DNA of 64,000 nt from Pseudomonas sp. 102515 (lineage in GTDB: Bacteria > Pseudomonadota > Gammaproteobacteria > Pseudomonadales > Pseudomonadaceae), in the NCBI RefSeq assembly GCF_031085165.1, contig NZ_JAVHTY010000005.1, forward strand, positions 366,673-430,672. Reading direction: 5' to 3'. Under the pieces are notes generated by a model. It did no database searches. It saw nothing but the letters and a program-made list of their open reading frames with translations, and had not been told where the DNA came from. Positions within the stretch are counted from its first letter, which is position 1. Each line of letters opens with the position of its first letter. A program made the position numbers and the translations under genes. Positions 1-10,569 of the stretch are shown here, piece after piece.

Positions 1-396
1 GATGCGGTCTTCGAAATTGAAGGCCGAGCCCAGGTCCTGCTCGCCAACCTTGGTGCTGGAGAAGACAGCGACGCCGATACCGGCTTCGACGAAGGGCTTC
101 ACCTGACCCTGGCCGAATTCGTAGACGAACACCGGGGCGAAGGACAGCGAATGCTGATCGGAAGAATGACCATTGTCGCCTTCCCAGTAGGTGTAACCGG
201 CGTCCCAATAACCGGTCAGGCGCCCTGTGGAGCTTTCCCACCAGCTCTTGTCCCAGTTCCAACCCGCACCGATACGATAGGTCATGCCGTTCTGGCTGGT
301 TGCCCCGACCGCGCCAGTGAGTTCCACGGCCTGCACCGACGCCATTCCACCCAGCGAAAGCGCGGTGGCTACTGCGAAGGAAAGCAATTTTTTCAT
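1..396 (-). CDS. pagL: Lipid A 3-O-deacylase PagL (C-terminus beyond the window edge)
   Basis: Outer-membrane beta-barrel enzyme that removes the 3-O acyl chain of lipid A. Only the first 132 codons are present, because the gene runs off the left edge. Residues 1-23 form a Sec signal peptide (KK, hydrophobic core, ending ASVQA). The mature part carries PagL-like segments: a Trp-rich strand NWDKSWW, TGRLTGYWDAGYTYWEG, LSFAPVFVYEF and KPFVEAGIGV. The catalytic His-Ser pair of the family lies further along and cannot be checked. The start ATG at 396 is preceded by AAGGGCAC on the minus strand. It lies downstream of murI in the same direction with a 151-bp gap, so it probably has its own promoter. 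Identification rests on remembered similarity to P. aeruginosa PagL. Confidence 0.88.
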   Translation of the reverse strand, partial: MKKLLSFAVATALSLGGMASVQAVELTGAVGATSQNGMTYRIGAGWNWDKSWWESSTGRLTGYWDAGYTYWEGDNGHSSDQHSLSFAPVFVYEFGQGQVKPFVEAGIGVAVFSSTKVGEQDLGSAFNFEDRI

Positions 397-547
397 GAGA
401 GTGCCCTTGTGCATGTTTCTAGTTTTTGCGGACTGCCAGCATTGACCGCGAAGACGTGAAGGGGTTCACAGCCCTCGACGTTTTTACCTACAAGGTCGAA
501 TGCTAGTCGCTGGATGACTATTTGGCGAGTGAAACCCAGGCACGACG

Positions 548-1339
548 TCAGACGAACGCCTCTACCTCGGCCCCTGCCGGCCAAAGCTGCGGCAACACCG
601 CGCCTAGCTCGGTAGGGACGCCGGAGGTCCAGATCCGCGTCGGCCCGGCCGGTCCCGTGGCCAGACGTGCGTCCAGCGCGAGCAGACTCTGCAGCCGACG
701 CGCCACGGCGCCACCGGTATCCACCAGGATCACCTCCGGTGGCACCAGTTCGGCCAGCAGGGGCCGCAGGAAGGGATAGTGGGTGCAGCCCAGGATCAGG
801 GTGTCGCACTCCGCCGCCAGCAGGGGTTCGAGAAAGCCCTGCAGCAAGCGCCGGGTCTCGGGGCCATGCAGGTCGCCACGCTCGACCTGCTCCACCAACC
901 CCGGGCAGGGCTGGGTGAGGACCTGAACGCCCAGGGCGAATCGGTCCAGCAAGGCGGCGAACTTGGCACTCTGCAGGGTACCGGTGGTCGCCAGGACCCC
1001 GACCCGGCCATTGCGGGTCGCCGCCGCGGCGGGCTTGACCGCGGGTTCCATGCCGACGATGGGCCAGTGGGGATAGCGTTCGCGCAGATCGGCCACCGCC
1101 GCCACGGTGGCGGTGTTGCAGGCCACCACCAGGGCCTTGGCGCCCTGCGCGTGCAGCCGCGCCGCGATCAGCTGGCAGCGCTCGCGGATGAAGGCGGGGG
1201 TCTTTTCGCCATAGGGAATATGGCCGCAATCGGCGACGTAATGCAGGGTTTCCGCCGGCAGCAGCTGGCGGATCTCCGCCAGCACCGACAGGCCGCCGAC
1301 GCCCGAGTCGAAGACCCCGACCGGCGCCTCGTCAGCCAT
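548..1339 (-). CDS. murI: Glutamate racemase
   Basis: Cytosolic cofactor-independent racemase converting L- to D-glutamate for peptidoglycan. The family signatures are all present: GVFDSGVGG at residues 8-16 (catalytic Asp region), the first catalytic Cys in VACNTATV (C74) and the second in LGCTHYP (C186). The product is 263 aa, normal for the family. I chose ATG 1339 ([10 protein letters not shown]) over the open frame reaching 1411, because the family begins just before the DSGVGG loop. The chosen start overlaps the moeB stop by a few bases, indicating translational coupling in a leftward murI-moeB-prmC-prfA-hemA operon. Confidence 0.95.
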   Translation of the reverse strand: MADEAPVGVFDSGVGGLSVLAEIRQLLPAETLHYVADCGHIPYGEKTPAFIRERCQLIAARLHAQGAKALVVACNTATVAAVADLRERYPHWPIVGMEPAVKPAAAATRNGRVGVLATTGTLQSAKFAALLDRFALGVQVLTQPCPGLVEQVERGDLHGPETRRLLQGFLEPLLAAECDTLILGCTHYPFLRPLLAELVPPEVILVDTGGAVARRLQSLLALDARLATGPAGPTRIWTSGVPTELGAVLPQLWPAGAEVEAFV

Positions 1340-2087
1340 GGCGAGCGCCGCACACCGGGCAACCCGGATCGCGCTTGACCCGCAATTCGCGGAAGCGACT
1401 GCTCGCCGCATCCACCAGCAGCAGTCGCCCCACCAGGGGCTCGCCGAAGCCGGCCAGGAGCTTGAGCGCTTCCAGTGCCTGCAGACTGCCCACCAGGCCT
1501 ACCACCGGACCCAGTACCCCGGCCTCGCTGCAACTGAGCTCCGTCTCGCTGCCCTCGCCATAGAGACAGTGGTAGCAGGGGCTGTCGGCTCGACGCGGAT
1601 CGAAGACGCTGAGCTGGCCTTCCAGGCGAATGGCGGCGCCACTGACCAGGGGGCGGCCCATGGCCACGCAGGCGGCATTCACCGCCGTCCGGGTAGTGAA
1701 GTTGTCCGAGCAGTCCAGCACCAGATCCACCATGGCGATGCGCGCCACCAGGCTGTCGGCATCCAGCGCTTCGCGCAGCGGCACCAGGCGCACCTCGGGA
1801 TTGAGCGCCGCCAGCCGCTGCAGGGCGGAGTCCACCTTGCCCTGGCCGATGCGGCTTTCGTCATGCAGCACCTGGCGTTGCAGATTGCTCAGGTCGACCC
1901 GGTCGAAGTCGGCCAGGTGCAATTCGCCAACGCCCGCCGCGGCCAGATAGAGCGCCACCGGCGAACCCAGACCGCCAAGGCCGACGATGAGCACCCTGGC
2001 TTCCTTCAATCGCAATTGTCCGGCGATATCCACCTGGGCCAGCAGGATCTGCCGGCTGTAGCGCAGCAGTTCGCCGTCGCTCAGCAT
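1332..2087 (-). CDS. moeB: Molybdopterin-synthase adenylyltransferase MoeB (ThiF/HesA family)
   Basis: Activates the C-terminus of the small molybdopterin-synthase subunit MoaD by adenylation, in molybdenum cofactor biosynthesis. The 251-aa product has the E1-like nucleotide loop VGLGGLGSP at residues 35-43, SDNF with the adenylation Asp at about 128-130, and two zinc-binding CxxC pairs (C171/C174 and C243/C246). There is no C-terminal rhodanese domain, so it is the short MoeB form. ATG 2087 ([14 protein letters not shown]) matches family N-termini; the upstream extension to 2213 only reads through the end of prmC. It overlaps prmC by 7 bp and murI by 8 bp. Confidence 0.93.
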   Translation of the reverse strand: MLSDGELLRYSRQILLAQVDIAGQLRLKEARVLIVGLGGLGSPVALYLAAAGVGELHLADFDRVDLSNLQRQVLHDESRIGQGKVDSALQRLAALNPEVRLVPLREALDADSLVARIAMVDLVLDCSDNFTTRTAVNAACVAMGRPLVSGAAIRLEGQLSVFDPRRADSPCYHCLYGEGSETELSCSEAGVLGPVVGLVGSLQALEALKLLAGFGEPLVGRLLLVDAASSRFRELRVKRDPGCPVCGARHG

Positions 2088-2911
2088 GGCCGACGCCCTC
2101 CGCTGATGCGTTCGTGACCACCCAGGTCCTGGCGACTCTCGACCTCGACGAACCCCTGGCGAACCAGCAGATCGCGCACCGCGGCGGCCTGGTCGAAGCC
2201 GTGCTCCAGCCACAGCCAGCCACCCGGCTGCAGGTGTACGGGCGCCGCCGCGACCAGTTCGCGGATGTCGTCCAGGCCATCGACGCCGGCCACCAGGGCG
2301 CTGCGCGGTTCGAACCGCACGTCGCCCTCGTCCAGATGGCGATCGCTGCCGGCGATATAGGGGGGATTGCTAACGATCAGGTCGAAGCGCTGCCCGGCGA
2401 GGGCGTCGAACCAGTGACTCAGCTGAAAGACCGCATTGCCCAGGCGCAGGCGCTGGGCATTGCGTTGCGCCAGTTCCACCGCCGCCGCAATACGATCCAC
2501 GCCGCTGACCTGCCAGCGCGGTCGTTCATGGGCCAGGGCCAGGGCGATGGCGCCGGTGCCGGTGCCCAGATCCAGTACCCGTACCTCGTCGGCCAGGGGC
2601 AGTGCCAGGGCCGTTTCCACCAGCACCTCGGTATCGGGGCGGGGGATCAGGGTGTCGGGACTCACTTCCAGATCGAGCGACCAGAAGCCCTGCTGGCCAA
2701 GGATATAGGCCACCGGTTCACCCTGCCGGCGCCGTTCGAGATCGGCCTGGAAACGCGCCAGGGCCTCGCGCGGCACCAGTTTCTCCGGCCAGGTGCGCAG
2801 GTAGCTGCGCGGCTTGTCCAGGGCGGCGGCCAGCAGCAGCTCCACATCGAGGCGGGCGCTGGGCGAGTCCGGCAACTGGCTTTCGCGCAACAGGGCGCCG
2901 ATGGTGGCCAT
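2081..2911 (-). CDS. prmC: Peptide chain release factor N5-glutamine methyltransferase
   Basis: S-adenosylmethionine-dependent methylation of the GGQ glutamine of RF1 and RF2, which is needed for efficient termination. The 276-aa protein has an N-terminal helical substrate domain, the SAM-binding motif DLGTGTG (114-120) and the diagnostic NPPY catalytic motif (182-185). Its substrate gene prfA ends 3 bp upstream of its start, the standard prfA-prmC pairing. The hemA-prfA-prmC order is conserved across gammaproteobacteria. Confidence 0.96.
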   Translation of the reverse strand: MATIGALLRESQLPDSPSARLDVELLLAAALDKPRSYLRTWPEKLVPREALARFQADLERRRQGEPVAYILGQQGFWSLDLEVSPDTLIPRPDTEVLVETALALPLADEVRVLDLGTGTGAIALALAHERPRWQVSGVDRIAAAVELAQRNAQRLRLGNAVFQLSHWFDALAGQRFDLIVSNPPYIAGSDRHLDEGDVRFEPRSALVAGVDGLDDIRELVAAAPVHLQPGGWLWLEHGFDQAAAVRDLLVRQGFVEVESRQDLGGHERISGGRRPC

Positions 2912-2914
2912 GGG

Positions 2915-3997
2915 TCAGTCTCCCAGCGCCGCCAGCTGGTCGGCCTGGTATTCCTGCAGCAGCGGATCGATGATCTGCTGGACGTCGCCGTTGACCACCT
3001 CGCCCAGCGAATAGAGGGTCAGGTTGATGCGGTGATCGGTCACCCGGCCCTGGGGAAAGTTGTAGGTGCGGATGCGCTCGGAACGGTCGCCCGAACCCAC
3101 CAGCAGCCGGCGGGTGTCGGACATTTCCTTGTGCGCCGCCGCGTCCTGCTGGTCATTGAGCTTGGCCGACAGCCAGGCCATGGCCTTGGCGCGGTTCTTG
3201 TGCTGGGAGCGTTCTTCCTGGCACTCCACCACGATGCCGGTGGGCAGGTGGGTGATGCGCACCGCGGAGTCGGTCTTGTTGACGTGCTGACCGCCCGCGC
3301 CGGAGGAGCGATAGGTGTCGACGCGGAGATCGGCCGGATTGATCTCGATGGCCTGCTGTTCGTCCGGCTCGGGCAGCACCGCCACGGTGCAGGCCGAGGT
3401 GTGGATGCGGCCCTGGGATTCGGTCTCCGGAACCCGCTGTACCCGGTGCGCACCGGACTCGAACTTGAGCTTGGCGTAGACGCTGTCGCCTTCGACCCGG
3501 GCGATGACCTCCTTGAAGCCACCGTGCTCGCCCTCGTTCTCCGAGAGCACCTCGAGACGCCAGCCCTGGCGTTCGGCATAGCGCGAGTACATGCGGAACA
3601 GGTCGCCGGCGAAGATCGCCGCCTCGTCGCCGCCGGTACCGGCGCGGATTTCCAGGAAGACGTTGCGACCGTCATTGGGATCCCGCGGCAGCATCATGCG
3701 CTGCAGTTCGTCTTCCAGTTCCTGCAGCCGCGCCTTGGCGGTGCCGACCTCTTCCTCGGCCATCTCGCGCAGATCCGGATCGCTGTCCTTGAGCAGCGCC
3801 TGGGCGCCCTCAAGGTCGGCCTGCACCTTGCGGTATTCGGTGAACGCCTGGTTGACCGGCTCGAGTTCGGCGTATTCCTTGGAATAGGCGCGGAACTGGG
3901 TCTGGTCGCTGATGACTTCGGCGTCGCCCAACAGCGCGGTCAGCTCCTCGAAGCGGTCCTGCAGACCGTCGAGCTTGTGCAACAGAGAGGTCTTCAT
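2915..3997 (-). CDS. prfA: Peptide chain release factor 1
   Basis: RF1 recognises UAA and UAG on the ribosome and triggers peptide release. The 360-aa product contains the GGQ hydrolysis motif at 235-237 and, in the stop-codon reading position, PET at 190-192; PxT is the RF1 hallmark (RF2 has SPF). It ends with the usual [10 protein letters not shown]. The ATG overlaps the hemA stop by 4 bp (ATGA type), so it is translationally coupled to hemA. Confidence 0.97.
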   Translation of the reverse strand: MKTSLLHKLDGLQDRFEELTALLGDAEVISDQTQFRAYSKEYAELEPVNQAFTEYRKVQADLEGAQALLKDSDPDLREMAEEEVGTAKARLQELEDELQRMMLPRDPNDGRNVFLEIRAGTGGDEAAIFAGDLFRMYSRYAERQGWRLEVLSENEGEHGGFKEVIARVEGDSVYAKLKFESGAHRVQRVPETESQGRIHTSACTVAVLPEPDEQQAIEINPADLRVDTYRSSGAGGQHVNKTDSAVRITHLPTGIVVECQEERSQHKNRAKAMAWLSAKLNDQQDAAAHKEMSDTRRLLVGSGDRSERIRTYNFPQGRVTDHRINLTLYSLGEVVNGDVQQIIDPLLQEYQADQLAALGD

Positions 3998-5262
3998 GTC
4001 TTGTCCAAACCCTCGTCGAGGGCGAAGAGTTCCTGAGCCAGGGTCAGCGCATCGACGCGCCCCTCGGCGGATAGTTTCTTGAGCTGCACGCTCGGTGCGT
4101 GCATCAGCTTGTTGGTGAGGCTGCGTGCCAGGGCCGCCAGGGCTTCCTGGGGATCGACGCCATTGGCCAGCTGGCGCTGGGCGCGGGCCAGTTCGTCGTC
4201 GCGGATCCGCTCGCCCTGCTGGCGATAGGCGCGGACCACGTCCACCGCGGCGCGCTCGCGCAGCCGCTGCATGAAATCCTCGACCCCGGCCAGCACCAGC
4301 TTCTCGGCGGCCTGGGCGGCACCCTGGCGACTCTTGAGATTTTCCGCCACCACCTCGTGCAGGTCGTCCACCGTATAGAGGTAGACGTCTTCCAGCTCGC
4401 TCACCTCCGGCTCGATGTCGCGCGGCACGGCGATGTCGACCATGAAGATGGGCTTGTGCCGACGCTGCTTGAGCGCCCGCTCCACCGCGCCCTTGCCGAG
4501 GATGGGCAACTGGCTGGCGGTGGAGCTGATGACGATGTCGCTGTTGACCAGCTCGTCGGGGATGTCGGCCAGGAGCACGGTGTGGGCACCGAATTCCTCC
4601 GCCAGATGGCTGGCGCGCTCCAGGGTACGGTTGGCGACGACGATGCGCCGCACGCCCTGCTCGTGCAGATGGCGAGCGACCAGGGTGATGGTCTCGCCGG
4701 CGCCGATCAGCAGCGCCTGGCTGCGGCTGAGGTCGCTGAAGATCTGCTTCGCCAGGCTGACCGCGGCAAAGGCCACGGATACCGGGTTCTCGCCGATCGC
4801 CGTGTCGGTGCGCACCGCCTTGGCGGTATTGAAGGTGGCCTGGAACAGCCGGCCCAGCAGCGGACCGACCGTGCCGGCCTCGCGGGCCACGGCGTAGGCC
4901 GACTTGAGCTGGCCGAGGATCTGCGGCTCGCCCAGCACCATGGAATCCAGCCCCGCGGCCACCCGCATCATGTGGCGGACCGCGGCCTCGTCCTGGTGCA
5001 GATAGATGCTGGCGCGCAGGTCTTCCAGGGGCACCCGGTGGTACTGGGCGAGCCAGGCCAGCACGGCCTCCCCCAGGCTGGGCTCCAGCTCCAGGTAGAG
5101 TTCGCTGCGATTGCAGGTGGAAAGAATCGCCGCTTCGCGACTGTGGGTGGCCTGCTCCAGCTGGCGCAGGGCCTCGACCGTCTGCTCCGGAGTGAAGGCC
5201 ACACGTTCGCGCACCTCAACCGAGGCGGTCTTGTGATTGATGCCGAGCGCGAGAAAGGCCAT
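3994..5262 (-). CDS. hemA: Glutamyl-tRNA reductase
   Basis: First committed step of the C5 tetrapyrrole pathway: NADPH-dependent reduction of Glu-tRNA(Glu) to glutamate-1-semialdehyde. The 422-aa protein starts [20 protein letters not shown], has the catalytic Cys50 in STCNRSE and an NADPH-binding LIGAGET segment, and ends in the helical dimerisation domain. It heads the leftward operon and diverges from the TPR lipoprotein gene across a 245-bp gap. In enterics the N-terminus governs heme-dependent proteolysis; that control is not visible here. Confidence 0.97.
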   Translation of the reverse strand: MAFLALGINHKTASVEVRERVAFTPEQTVEALRQLEQATHSREAAILSTCNRSELYLELEPSLGEAVLAWLAQYHRVPLEDLRASIYLHQDEAAVRHMMRVAAGLDSMVLGEPQILGQLKSAYAVAREAGTVGPLLGRLFQATFNTAKAVRTDTAIGENPVSVAFAAVSLAKQIFSDLSRSQALLIGAGETITLVARHLHEQGVRRIVVANRTLERASHLAEEFGAHTVLLADIPDELVNSDIVISSTASQLPILGKGAVERALKQRRHKPIFMVDIAVPRDIEPEVSELEDVYLYTVDDLHEVVAENLKSRQGAAQAAEKLVLAGVEDFMQRLRERAAVDVVRAYRQQGERIRDDELARAQRQLANGVDPQEALAALARSLTNKLMHAPSVQLKKLSAEGRVDALTLAQELFALDEGLDKT

Positions 5263-5507
5263 GGACGCAAGCAGTCGAACGGATTGGGAAAGCCGAACAT
5301 TGTCCTACGCGCGGGCGGTGGCGACAACCAGCAGCGACGAGACGTCGGACAATCGCCGTCATAGCCTGGGCGAATGAATCTTGCCGGGCAAAAGGCGTCA
5401 ACAGCCTCGACCACCGCACTTCTCGGCCCGCCGCTCCGCATGTGCGACGCGGCCACGGCGACTCTTGTGGCATGATGGACCGACTGTAAAAAGGCCGCCT
5501 TGACCCT

Positions 5508-7232
5508 ATGACCAGATACCTTGCGCTGCTGACGACCGCCCTGCTGCTCGCCGGCTGCCAGAACCTCGGGCGCCAGCCGACGCCCGCTGCCGCCATCCCG
5601 CCGCCCACCGCCAAGACCAGCACGCCGCAGCCGGCCGGCTCCTTTCGCGAAGACACCCTCTATGACCTGCTGGTCGGCGAGCTGGCCGGTCAGCGCAACC
5701 GTTTCGACATCGCCCTGACCAACTATGTCGAGCAGGCCAAGTCGACCCAGGACCCGGGGGTCGCCGAACGGGCCTTCCGCATCGCCGAGTACCTGGGCGC
5801 CGATACCCCGGCGCTGGAAACCGCGCAGATCTGGGCGCGCAACGCCCCCGACAACCTGGATGCCCAGCGCGCCGCCGCCATCATGCTGGCCCGCGCCGGT
5901 CGCTATGACGAATCCATGGTCTACATGGAGCGCGTGCTCCAGGGCCAGGGCGACACCCATTTCGATTTCCTCGCCCTCTCGGCGGCGGAAACCGACGAGA
6001 CCACCCGTGCCGGCCTGCTCAAGAGCTTCGACCGGCTGCTGGCCAAGTATCCGCACAATGGCCAGCTGCTGTTCGGCAAGGCGCTGCTGCTGCAGCAGGA
6101 CGGCCGTGCCGACGAAGCCCTCAAGCTGCTGGAGCGCAATCCGGCGGCCAAGCGCGAAGTCGCGCCGCTGCTCCTGCGCGCCCGCCTGTTGCAGAGCCAG
6201 GACCGCAGCGGCGAGGCCCTGCCACTGCTCGAAGCCGGCATCCGCCAGCACCCGGAAGACCGTCGCCTGCGCCTGGCCCATGCTCGGCTGCTGGTGGAAC
6301 TGGATCGCCTGGACCAGGCCAAGCGCGAATTCGCCGAGCTGGTCACCCAGTTCCCGGACGACGATGACCTGAGATTCTCCCTGGCGCTGGTCTGCCTGGA
6401 AGCCCAGGCCTGGCGCGAAGCCCAGATCTATCTCAAGGAACTGATCGACCGCGGCAGCCACGTGGACGCCGCGCACCTCAACCTGGGTCGCAGCTACGAA
6501 GAACTCGACCAACCCGAGCAGGCGCTGGCCGAATACACTCAGGTCGGGCCGGGCACCGACTACCTGGCCGCCCAGCAACGCCAGGCGGAAATCCTGCTGG
6601 GCAGCGGCCGTATCGCCGAGGCGCGCCAGCGCCTGGCCGACGCCCGCAAGCGCCAGAGCGAATACGCGGTGCCGCTCTATCTGCTGGAAGTCGAGGGCCT
6701 GGCCAGTGCCGACCAGACCGCCCTCGCCGACCAGACCGTGCAGCAGGCCCTGCAGCAGTATCCCAACGACCTCAACCTGCTCTACGTCCGCTCCATGCTG
6801 GCGGAAAAGCGCGGTGATCTCGGTCAGCTGGAAGGCGATCTGCGCTACATCATCGCCCACGACCCCGACAACGCCATGGCGCTCAACGCCCTCGGCTACA
6901 CCCTGGCCGATCGCACCCCGCGGCTGGCCGAGGCGCGCCAGCTGATCGACAAGGCGCACCAGCTGAGTCCGGAGGACCCGGCGATCCTCGACAGCATGGG
7001 CTGGATCCGCTATCGCCAGGGCCAGCTGGCCGACGCCGAACGCTATCTGCGCCAGGCCTACGAACGCTTCCCCGACGCCGAAGTGGCGGCCCACCTGGGC
7101 GAGGTGCTCTGGGCTCAGGGCAAGCGCAGCGAAGCGCGCAAGGTCTGGCGCGTGGGCCTCGACGCCGACGCCGATGACGCCATCCTGCGCAGCACCCTCA
7201 AACGCCTGACTGGAAGCGAAACCCTCCGATGA
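5508..7232 (+). CDS. TPR-repeat lipoprotein upstream of lolB
   Basis: A 574-aa predicted lipoprotein. The signal sequence ends in lipobox LLAGC with Cys17, followed by a Pro/Ala-rich linker to about residue 45. The remainder is built of tetratricopeptide-like helical pairs, for example [16 protein letters not shown] and [20 protein letters not shown] near the C-terminus. TPR solenoids act as protein-protein scaffolds; the partner is unknown. The stop overlaps the lolB ATG by 4 bp. The same gene sits before lolB in other pseudomonads (recalled as PA4667), so a role in envelope assembly is plausible but unproven. Confidence 0.85.
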   Translation: MTRYLALLTTALLLAGCQNLGRQPTPAAAIPPPTAKTSTPQPAGSFREDTLYDLLVGELAGQRNRFDIALTNYVEQAKSTQDPGVAERAFRIAEYLGADTPALETAQIWARNAPDNLDAQRAAAIMLARAGRYDESMVYMERVLQGQGDTHFDFLALSAAETDETTRAGLLKSFDRLLAKYPHNGQLLFGKALLLQQDGRADEALKLLERNPAAKREVAPLLLRARLLQSQDRSGEALPLLEAGIRQHPEDRRLRLAHARLLVELDRLDQAKREFAELVTQFPDDDDLRFSLALVCLEAQAWREAQIYLKELIDRGSHVDAAHLNLGRSYEELDQPEQALAEYTQVGPGTDYLAAQQRQAEILLGSGRIAEARQRLADARKRQSEYAVPLYLLEVEGLASADQTALADQTVQQALQQYPNDLNLLYVRSMLAEKRGDLGQLEGDLRYIIAHDPDNAMALNALGYTLADRTPRLAEARQLIDKAHQLSPEDPAILDSMGWIRYRQGQLADAERYLRQAYERFPDAEVAAHLGEVLWAQGKRSEARKVWRVGLDADADDAILRSTLKRLTGSETLR

Positions 7233-7849
7233 TCCGCGTGCGTACCTTCGTCACCCTGTTGCTGCTCGCCCTGCTGGCCGGTTGCGCCAGCACCTCTCGC
7301 CAGGAAGCCGTGGAAGGCCAGGGTAACGCCGCCCAATGGCAGGCTCATAAAAAACGTATCGCTGCCCTCGACGGCTGGCAGATCGACGGCAAGGTCGGCA
7401 TCCGCGCCCCGCGTGATTCCGGCAGTGGCACCCTGTTCTGGCTGCAGCGCCAGGACTATTACGACATCCGCCTGGCCGGCCCCCTCGGCCGTGGCGCCAC
7501 CCGCCTCACCGGCCGTCCGGGTGCCGTCACCCTCGATGTCTCTGGCCAGGGCAGCTACCAGGCCGACTCCCCCGAGGCCTTGCTGGAACAGCAACTGGGC
7601 TGGCGCCTGCCGGTCTCGCACCTGCTCTGGTGGGTGCGCGGCCTGCCGGCGCCGGACAGTCGCAGCCAGCTGACCCTGGACGCCGACAGCCACCTGGCGC
7701 GCCTGGTACAGGACGGCTGGACCGTCGAATACACCCGCTACACCGAGCAGAACGGCTACACCCTGCCCGAGCGTCTCAAGCTCACCGGCAAGGACCTGGA
7801 AGTCATCCTGGTGGTGAAGACCTGGCAGCCGCGCGAGCTGGGCAAATGA
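7229..7849 (+). CDS. lolB: Outer-membrane lipoprotein receptor LolB
   Basis: Accepts lipoproteins from the periplasmic carrier LolA and inserts them into the outer membrane. The 206-aa product has a lipoprotein signal ending LLAGC (Cys19) and the LolB fold signatures [12 protein letters not shown], the GxGxxF-like SGTLFWLQ, and [15 protein letters not shown]. The order lolB-ispE-prs is conserved in gammaproteobacteria. It overlaps both neighbours by 4 bp (ATGA), consistent with one transcript from the TPR gene through ispE. Confidence 0.94.
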   Translation: MIRVRTFVTLLLLALLAGCASTSRQEAVEGQGNAAQWQAHKKRIAALDGWQIDGKVGIRAPRDSGSGTLFWLQRQDYYDIRLAGPLGRGATRLTGRPGAVTLDVSGQGSYQADSPEALLEQQLGWRLPVSHLLWWVRGLPAPDSRSQLTLDADSHLARLVQDGWTVEYTRYTEQNGYTLPERLKLTGKDLEVILVVKTWQPRELGK

Positions 7850-8706
7850 CCGCAGTGCCTGCCTTCATCCTGCCGGCGCCGGCCAAGCTCAATCTGTTCC
7901 TGCACATCCTCGGTCGCCGCCCGGACGGCTATCACGAGTTGCAGACGCTGTTCCAGTTTCTCGACTGGGGCGACGACCTGGGCTTTGCCGGACGTGACGA
8001 CGGCGAATTGCAACTGCACGACGGCCTGCCGGGCGTCGCCCCCGAGCAGAATCTCATCCTGCGCGCCGCCCGGCTGCTGCAGCAGGAAAGCGGTACCCAG
8101 CAGGGCGCCGACCTCTGGCTGACCAAGCGGCTGCCCATGGGGGGCGGCATCGGTGGCGGCAGCTCGGATGCCGCCACCACCCTGCTCGGCCTGAATCATC
8201 TCTGGGGCCTGGACGCCAGCCTCGACGACCTGGCGGCACTGGGGCTGCGCCTGGGCGCCGACGTGCCGGTGTTCGTCCGTGGCCAGGCCGCCTTCGCCGA
8301 GGGTGTGGGGGAAAAGCTCACCCCGGTCGCCCCCCCGGAACCCTGGTATCTCGTGGCCGTGCCGCAAGTCTCTGTAAGTACAGCAGAAATTTTTTCAGAT
8401 CCGCTGTTGACACGGAACACTCCCGCCATTAAAGTTTGCGCCGTTCTCAAGTGGTCAGGTCGAAACGACTGCCAGAGTACGGTCGAAAGGCGTTACCCGG
8501 AAATTCGTAACGCTTTGATCTTGCTAAACAAATTTGTTTCAGCTAGATTAACCGGCACTGGAGGTTGCATATTTGGAAGCTTTCCAAATAAGACCGAAGC
8601 TGATACAGTAGCCAGCCAGCTACCAGCATCACTTCCAGGCTTCGTAGCCAAAGGTAGCAACACTTCCATGTTGCACCGGGCGCTGGCAAGCCTGACCGGA
8701 GAATGA
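7846..8706 (+). CDS. ispE: 4-diphosphocytidyl-2-C-methyl-D-erythritol kinase
   Basis: GHMP-family kinase of the MEP isoprenoid pathway. The 286-aa product starts [20 protein letters not shown], with Lys14 in APAKLNL and the phosphate-binding [12 protein letters not shown] at about 100-110. ATG 7846 is coupled to the lolB stop; the frame is open further upstream only as a shadow of lolB. From about base 8370 (residue 174) the composition changes sharply: AT-rich wobble positions and codons such as ACA, GCA, ATT and TCA that are rare in the first half. The encoded protein nevertheless stays homologous to IspE ([24 protein letters not shown]). See findings. Confidence 0.95.
   Translation: MTAVPAFILPAPAKLNLFLHILGRRPDGYHELQTLFQFLDWGDDLGFAGRDDGELQLHDGLPGVAPEQNLILRAARLLQQESGTQQGADLWLTKRLPMGGGIGGGSSDAATTLLGLNHLWGLDASLDDLAALGLRLGADVPVFVRGQAAFAEGVGEKLTPVAPPEPWYLVAVPQVSVSTAEIFSDPLLTRNTPAIKVCAVLKWSGRNDCQSTVERRYPEIRNALILLNKFVSARLTGTGGCIFGSFPNKTEADTVASQLPASLPGFVAKGSNTSMLHRALASLTGE
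8407..8435 (+). promoter_or_regulatory. Candidate sigma-70 promoter inside ispE, reading toward tRNA-Gln and prs
   Basis: TTGACA (8407-8412), a 17-bp spacer, then TAAAGT (8430-8435). The -35 box is perfect and the -10 box matches 4 of 6 positions. It lies in the AT-richer 3' part of ispE, about 300 bp upstream of tRNA-Gln. No better promoter is visible in the 25-bp ispE-tRNA gap. Confidence 0.5.
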
Positions 8707-8731
8707 GTACAGCTAGTACTCTGCAAGATAC

Positions 8732-8806
8732 AGGGGCGTCGCCAAGCGGTAAGGCAGCAGGTTTTGATCCTGCCATGCGTTGGTTCGAATCCAGCCGCCC
8801 CTGCCA
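8732..8806 (+). tRNA. tRNA-Gln (anticodon TTG)
   Basis: 75-nt cloverleaf with encoded CCA. The acceptor stem AGGGGCG (8732-8738) pairs with CGCCCCT (8796-8802), followed by discriminator G and CCA at 8804-8806. The anticodon stem GCAGG/CCTGC encloses loop TTTTGAT, giving anticodon TTG at 8764-8766. The T-arm is GGTTCGAATCC. It lies between ispE and prs, the standard gammaproteobacterial position. Confidence 0.97.
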
Positions 8807-8847
8807 TTTTCCTTCCAAGACCCACCTCAAGCCGCAGGAACTGCAGC

Positions 8848-9789
8848 GTGTCCAAGATGATGGTCTTCACGGGGAACGCCAACCCCGATCTGGCACGGCG
8901 CATCGTGCGCCAGCTGCATATCCCTCTCGGTGACGTCTCCGTCGGAAAATTCTCCGATGGCGAGATCAGCGTCGAAATCAACGAGAACGTACGGGGCAAG
9001 GATGTCTTCATCATCCAGCCCACCTGCGAGCCGACCAACGACAACCTGATGGAACTGGTGGTGATGGCCGATGCCTTCCGCCGCTCCTCGGCCACTCGTA
9101 TCACCGCGGTCATCCCCTATTTCGGTTATGCGCGCCAGGATCGCCGTCCGCGTTCCGCACGCGTCGCCATCACCGCCAAGGTCGTCGCCGACATGCTGAC
9201 CGTGGTGGGCATCAATCGCGTGCTCACCGTCGATCTGCACGCCGACCAGATCCAGGGCTTCTTCGACATTCCCGTGGACAACATCTACGGTTCCCCCGCC
9301 CTGGTGGATGACATCGAAGACCAGCGTTTCGAAAATCTGATGATCGTGTCCCCGGACATCGGTGGCGTGGTGCGTGCGCGTGCCGTGGCCAAGAGCCTGG
9401 GTGTGGACCTGGCGATCATCGACAAGCGCCGCCCCAAGGCCAACCAGTCGGAAGTGATGCACATCATCGGTGACATCCAGGACCGCACCTGCGTGCTGGT
9501 CGACGACATGGTCGATACCGCCGGCACCCTGTGCCACGCGGCCAAGGCCCTGAAGGAACATGGCGCCGCCAAGGTCCTGGCCTACTGCACCCACCCGGTG
9601 CTGTCGGGTCGGGCCATCGAGAACATCGACAACTCCGTGCTGGACGAGCTGGTGGTGACCAACACCATTCCGCTGTCCGCCGCGGCTCAGGCCTGCAGCC
9701 GTATCCGCCAACTGGACATCGCGCCGGTGGTGGCCGAGGCGGTACGCCGGATCAGCAACGAAGAATCCATCAGCGCGATGTTCCGTTAA
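8848..9789 (+). CDS. prs: Ribose-phosphate pyrophosphokinase (PRPP synthetase)
   Basis: Makes PRPP from ribose-5-phosphate and ATP for nucleotide, His, Trp and NAD synthesis. The 313-aa product has the ATP-binding region [29 protein letters not shown], and the PRPP-binding loop [11 protein letters not shown] chose GTG 8848 ([19 protein letters not shown]) because it matches the normal N-terminus and has AGGAA at 8836-8840. The ATG at 8764 lies inside the tRNA gene and cannot be the start. The transcript ends at the hairpin at 9810. Confidence 0.96.
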   Translation: MSKMMVFTGNANPDLARRIVRQLHIPLGDVSVGKFSDGEISVEINENVRGKDVFIIQPTCEPTNDNLMELVVMADAFRRSSATRITAVIPYFGYARQDRRPRSARVAITAKVVADMLTVVGINRVLTVDLHADQIQGFFDIPVDNIYGSPALVDDIEDQRFENLMIVSPDIGGVVRARAVAKSLGVDLAIIDKRRPKANQSEVMHIIGDIQDRTCVLVDDMVDTAGTLCHAAKALKEHGAAKVLAYCTHPVLSGRAIENIDNSVLDELVVTNTIPLSAAAQACSRIRQLDIAPVVAEAVRRISNEESISAMFR

Positions 9790-9809
9790 GGAACAGCCGC
9801 TCTGGAAGC

Positions 9810-9845
9810 GCCCCGGAAGGTCGAGGAGACCCCCCGGGGCTTTTT
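9810..9845 (+). terminator. Rho-independent terminator after prs
   Basis: GCCCCGG (9810-9816) pairs with CCGGGGC (9834-9840) around a 17-nt loop, followed by TTTTT. It sits 20 bp after the prs stop and separates prs from rplY. Confidence 0.9.
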
Positions 9846-9911
9846 AGTCGGTAGGGCCGTAGAACTGGTCGCAAGTCTCGGACTGCCGATTCCTTATCCT
9901 GGAGATTCACA

Positions 9912-10535
9912 ATGGTAGATTTCACTCTGAATGCCGAAGTGCGTTCCGACCTGGGGAAAGGTGCGAGCCGCCGCCTGCGTCGTAATGCCGGTAACGTTCC
10001 CGCCGTGATCTACGGTGGCGACAAGGCCCCGACGTCCATCACCCTGGTCGGCAAAGACCTGGCCAAGATGCTGGAAAGCGAAGCCGCCTTCGCCAGCGTC
10101 ATCACCCTGAAGATCGGTGGCAGCAACGAAAGCGTGCTGGTCAAGGCCCTGCAGCGTCACCCCTCCAAGGGCTACGTCATGCACGCCGACTTCCTGCGCG
10201 TCGTCGCCGGCCAGAAGCTGACCGCTCACGTGCCCCTGCACTTCATGAACCAGGAAACCTCCGTGGGCGTGAAGCAACAGGGTGGCGAGATCCTGCACAC
10301 CATCAACGAAGTCGAAGTTTCCTGCCTGCCGAAAGACCTGCCGGAATTCATCGAAGTCGACATGGCCAAGGTCGAGCTGGACCAGATCGTTCACCTGAGC
10401 GACCTGTCGGTTCCGGCTGGCGTCGAGCTGGTGTCCCTGGCCCATGGCAGCGATCTGCCGGTTGCCAGCATCCACATGCCGCGCATCCGTGAAGAAGCTG
10501 CAGACGGCGCTGCCGAAGAAGGCGCTGCCGAGTAA
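9912..10535 (+). CDS. rplY: 50S ribosomal protein L25 (Ctc form)
   Basis: 5S-rRNA-binding ribosomal protein. At 207 aa it is the long TL5/Ctc form: an N-terminal L25 domain ([21 protein letters not shown], about residues 1-95) plus a C-terminal beta domain ([16 protein letters not shown], about 100-185) and an Ala/Glu-rich tail. A good GGAG Shine-Dalgarno precedes ATG 9912. It is followed after 34 bp by pth, the usual rplY-pth-ychF arrangement. Confidence 0.95.
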   Translation: MVDFTLNAEVRSDLGKGASRRLRRNAGNVPAVIYGGDKAPTSITLVGKDLAKMLESEAAFASVITLKIGGSNESVLVKALQRHPSKGYVMHADFLRVVAGQKLTAHVPLHFMNQETSVGVKQQGGEILHTINEVEVSCLPKDLPEFIEVDMAKVELDQIVHLSDLSVPAGVELVSLAHGSDLPVASIHMPRIREEAADGAAEEGAAE

Positions 10536-10569
10536 GTTCTCGCACGCCTGAAAGAGAAGGGCTCCTGAC

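Noticed and set aside
2114..4036. 640-codon plus-strand frame opposite prmC and prfA
   Set aside because: It is the antisense of two certain genes in GC-rich DNA; the product is Gln/Gly/His-rich with no domain.
4968..7094. 708-codon minus-strand frame opposite the TPR lipoprotein gene
   Set aside because: Antisense shadow of hemA 5' region and the TPR gene; low-complexity product, no start signals.
8707..8847. tRNA-Gln as an island integration site
   Set aside because: prs follows directly with normal spacing; no integrase gene and no repeated tRNA 3' end found nearby.
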